Made by a program: the position numbers and the translations under genes. A stretch of DNA of 8,097 nt, taken from Bacteroidota bacterium (GTDB lineage Bacteria > Bacteroidota > Bacteroidia > Bacteroidales > Prolixibacteraceae). Shown here in pieces: positions 6,577 through 8,097 of the stretch. The notes under the pieces were generated by a model. That model did no database searches, was not told where the DNA came from, and was given only the letters and a program-made list of their open reading frames with translations. Position 1 is the stretch's first letter, and every line of letters begins with the position of its first letter. Location of the stretch: NCBI GenBank assembly GCA_030691295.1, contig JAUYEQ010000442.1:1-8097 (forward strand). Reading direction: 5' to 3'.

Positions 6577-6932
6577 CACCAATCGGGTAAAGGATAGGAT
6601 TTGGGATCTTCTGTTTTTGGAGTTCGGGCCCGCCTGCGCTTTTTCATTTCCAGTTTCGCAAGGTACATGGGGCTAACTTTTTCTTCAACCTGAAAAACGT
6701 TCAGAAACGATATTTGGTTGAGCACCCTCAAAATCTGAATCAGTGAAAGAAGTGTTCCTCCACGCCCGTTTTCAATTTGACTCAAAGTACTCCGGTTAAC
6801 TCCGGCAGCATCTGCTACCTGTTGCTGGCTTTTATTCTGCTGAAGGCGTGTTTGCTGAACAAATTGACCAATTTGCACCAGCACTGCACCATCGCTTAAT
6901 TCATTCCATTTAATGTTGGTATATTCCATCAT
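6576..6932 (-). CDS. hipB: HipB-family antitoxin, Xre-type repressor
   Basis: This 118-residue protein is a DNA-binding antitoxin predicted to bind and inhibit HipA and to repress the operon. The Xre-type helix-turn-helix covers about residues 19-75, with the recognition region SQQQVADAAGVNRSTLSQIENG (35-56) and then GGTLLSLIQILRVLN, a common HipB ending of the domain. A basic, proline-containing tail follows (KKRRRARTPK, 97-106), which could contact DNA or HipA and is probably flexible. Two ATG codons stand in tandem at 6932 and 6929; the first is used. Its TGA overlaps the hipA ATG by one base. Upstream is a -7 element overlapped by an operator-like repeat, which fits autoregulation. Identification is secure from fold plus gene order. 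Confidence 0.92.
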   Translation of the reverse strand: MMEYTNIKWNELSDGAVLVQIGQFVQQTRLQQNKSQQQVADAAGVNRSTLSQIENGRGGTLLSLIQILRVLNQISFLNVFQVEEKVSPMYLAKLEMKKRRRARTPKTEDPKSYPLPDW

Positions 6933-6950
6933 TGTATCAGCTTTTAATTG

Positions 6951-7088
6951 TTATTGATGGTTTTTACAAACAAATGTAGTAATTATTCTTTGGGTAAAAA
7001 AATATTATGGATACATTTTTACTTTTTGTCTGGTTTACCCAACATTAAATGGCTTTATTGCACTTATCGATGGTTTTTACCAACATAT
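6951..7088. promoter_or_regulatory. Candidate HipB operator array (repeated motif, direct and inverted)
   Basis: Two 25-base sites, A (6951-6975) and D (7064-7088), agree at 22 positions and share GATGGTTTTTAC (6956-6967, 7069-7080). Between them, B (TTGGGTAAA, 6990-6998) and C (TTTACCCAA, 7034-7042) are a perfect 9-bp inverted pair. C, reading TGGTTTACCCAACAT, resembles D with a small indel. Site D holds the dyad TGGT-TTTT-ACCA. Site A overlaps the -7 element of hipB, and B sits just upstream of the -33 position. This fits repression by HipB or the HipAB complex binding several sites, by analogy with the E. coli hip operon, whose operators are different in sequence. Confidence 0.55.
6971..6978 (-). 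promoter_or_regulatory. -7 promoter element for hipBA
   Basis: On the minus strand TACATTTG (6978-6971) matches the Bacteroidota consensus TAnnTTTG exactly. It would give a leader of roughly 30 bases before the hipB ATG at 6932. The -33 region is a T-run on the minus strand without a TTG, so that half is weak. Operator-like site A overlaps this element. Confidence 0.5.
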
Positions 7089-7131
7089 TTCGAAATAAAT
7101 CTGTTTGCATTTCAGCTAGATTTAATTTGCT

Positions 7132-7746
7132 TCAATTATCAGGGTGTCTTAATTTATAGGTTATTAGTTCGTGACCTAGCTTTTGCTCGCGCAGTATTCC
7201 ACTTTTTCTAAGTTTTTCAAGATCTTCCTGCACTTCCACGAGTCTGGTTTTGGCGTCCTTTACAACCTGGTGACCTCGTTTATACATTAAAAATAAGATG
7301 GTACTGAAGATTGCCAGGAAAAATACAACTCCCCACATGATTAGATTATATGCTTTTTTGTCTATTCCCATTCCAAATAACTTAACGCTATTCTGCATAT
7401 TTTGAGTTGTTGACAATTCTTCTTTTAATCGCGCAATCTCAGCGTTGCTGGCTTCCAGCTTGCTATTCAGGCTGTTGGTTTCATTCAAATGAACGGTTGC
7501 TTCCTTTTTGTACAATCTGATACTGTCAGTCGCATTTTGCTTGAGTGTGTTGAAACTATTCATTGGAATAACCTTGTATTGCTCGAAAGTGTTGGACTTT
7601 TTATACAAATACTCGAACTGTCCTTTAATATCTGTTGAGTCTGTAGTAGAGGTTATTGCAGTACTTTGTGCAAAGGTTAATATTGGAACAGCAGTGATAA
7701 TTATTACAAGCAAATGTTTTCTTATGGTAATCATAGTTTTTAGCAT
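7132..7746 (-). CDS. Secretory/membrane coiled-coil protein of unknown function
   Basis: The function of this 204-residue protein is unknown. It has an N-terminal signal peptide (about 1-26, hydrophobic HLLVIIITAVPILTFA, with a possible cleavage near FAQ). A region rich in charged and polar residues with coiled-coil character follows (about 78-118, including LNSKLEASNAEIARLKEEL). Then comes one clear membrane segment (about 135-154, LIMWGVVFFLAIFSTILFLM), followed by a second likely coiled coil (about 160-192). With cleavage, the first coil would be periplasmic and the second cytoplasmic. The arrangement, including KLFGMGIDKKAYNLIMW before the membrane segment, recalls a conserved Bacteroidota family often labelled tRNA (guanine-N1)-methyltransferase. 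No methyltransferase motif is present, so that label should not be used. It lies upstream of hipB on the same strand, but hipB has its own promoter. An internal ATG at 7734 is an alternative start. Confidence 0.75.
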   Translation of the reverse strand: MLKTMITIRKHLLVIIITAVPILTFAQSTAITSTTDSTDIKGQFEYLYKKSNTFEQYKVIPMNSFNTLKQNATDSIRLYKKEATVHLNETNSLNSKLEASNAEIARLKEELSTTQNMQNSVKLFGMGIDKKAYNLIMWGVVFFLAIFSTILFLMYKRGHQVVKDAKTRLVEVQEDLEKLRKSGILREQKLGHELITYKLRHPDN

Positions 7747-8097
7747 CTTATTGGTTTATATATTATTACCGTCAATAATGTGGTATATTGATGAAACGGA
7801 AGTAAAAGTTTTATATTGTAGTTTTCCTATTACGGCTGCTGAAGTATTGATCCGACTCTGGCAGTCGCACGTTCACTCTGAAGTCTGGCTGATTAAAGCC
7901 CTATTTTCTAAGGCTACCTAAGTAGAAATAGAAGGCGAAAGAAACATTGACCTTATTACCTTATTGGGTTACAGATAGATTAACCCACATTGCAGCAAAA
8001 AACCTCCAATTCACCTAATTTTCAGTTAAATTCACCTTTTTTCGGGTTATTTTCATTATGCAGTGTTTTTAAGTTACTGATAATCAATCATGATATT
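7747..8097. other. Intergenic region without a recognisable gene
   Basis: No convincing coding region is seen on either strand. A plus-strand open frame that reaches 7921 is mostly antisense to the coiled-coil gene and has no family resemblance. The region holds the second repeat copy (7897-7982), a direct repeat AATTCACCT (8008-8016 and 8029-8037), and a weak dyad ATTATT/AATAAT (7762-7767, 7774-7779) upstream of the coiled-coil gene. No clean Bacteroidota -7 element was found for that gene. An ATG at 8090 near the right edge cannot be judged. Confidence 0.5.
7897..7982. repeat. Diverged second copy of the palindromic element (left half)
   Basis: This stretch aligns without gaps to 4047-4132 in the same orientation, with roughly four in five bases identical by eye. 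The best-kept blocks are GAAGGCGAA (7931-7939), ACCTTATTACCTTATTG (7950-7966) and TTACAGATA (7970-7978). The right arm does not align directly. GTTAAATTCA (8025-8034) and GGTTATT (8045-8051) match 4138-4147 and 4150-4156 in the same order, which suggests an inserted or altered right half. Here the core can form TGGGTTA/TAACCCA (7965-7971 with 7981-7987) instead of the copy 1 hairpin. Confidence 0.6.

Noticed and set aside
6577..6582. TTG at 6582 as hipA start
   Set aside because: The ATG at 6576 overlaps the hipB stop as TGATG, the common coupled arrangement, and adds a better initiation codon with only two residues lost.
6948..7211. Plus-strand open frame of 87 codons upstream of hipB
   Set aside because: It spans the hipBA operator/promoter repeats and the end of the coiled-coil gene, has AT-rich aromatic-heavy composition and no recognisable domain.
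7508..7921. Plus-strand open frame of 137 codons
   Set aside because: More than half is antisense to the signal peptide and coil of the 7132-7746 gene; its hydrophobic look comes from the complement, and it runs into the repeat.
1..8097. tRNA or rRNA genes
   Set aside because: No cloverleaf with a TTCGA-type T loop or rRNA-like stretch was recognised by eye on either strand.

Overview
The window reads as chromosomal DNA of a Bacteroidota bacterium, plausibly of the marine or sediment Marinilabiliales/Prolixibacteraceae type. Three things point there. Start codons lack Shine-Dalgarno sequences. Several upstream regions carry the Bacteroidota -7 promoter element TAnnTTTG. The gene families are also typical: a Bacteroidota-type mevalonate kinase, and a signal-peptide/coiled-coil membrane protein of a kind that databases often mislabel as a tRNA methyltransferase. 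The placement rests on recalled family resemblance, not on a search.

Layout, left to right. At 2-475 (+) is the C-terminal part of a mevalonate kinase, cut by the window edge. It converges on, and overlaps by 15 bases, a MiaB-family tRNA methylthiotransferase (461-1804, -). Upstream of miaB on the same strand, across a short gap holding a GC-rich hairpin, is a ferredoxin/flavodoxin-NADP reductase-like flavoprotein (1863-2543, -). Diverging from it is a small HemG-like flavodoxin-domain protein (2753-3256, +), so the two redox genes share a promoter region at 2544-2752. The flavodoxin gene converges, with a 6-base gap, on a TrmN6-like tRNA adenine-N6 methyltransferase (3263-3982, -).

The 3983-4278 gap holds a 158-bp imperfect palindrome, a MITE-like element. 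A diverged copy of its left half lies at 7897-7982. Next come a twin-arginine-type aldo/keto reductase (4279-5202, -), then a hipB-hipA toxin-antitoxin operon (6932 down to 5284, -) joined by a TGATG stop/start overlap. The region upstream of hipB has a repeated operator-like motif over a good -7 element. Upstream again is a secreted or membrane-anchored coiled-coil protein (7132-7746, -). The final 351 bases have no convincing gene.

How the genes relate: most are housekeeping or accessory singletons. The supportable units are the divergent reductase/flavodoxin pair, the hipBA module with its probable autoregulatory region, and a loose tRNA-modification theme, since MiaB and TrmN6 both act at or near adenosine 37 and the mevalonate pathway supplies the isoprenoid that MiaB's substrate carries. 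No clearly new multi-gene system is visible. The most unusual parts are non-coding: the palindromic repeat family and the hipBA operator array.
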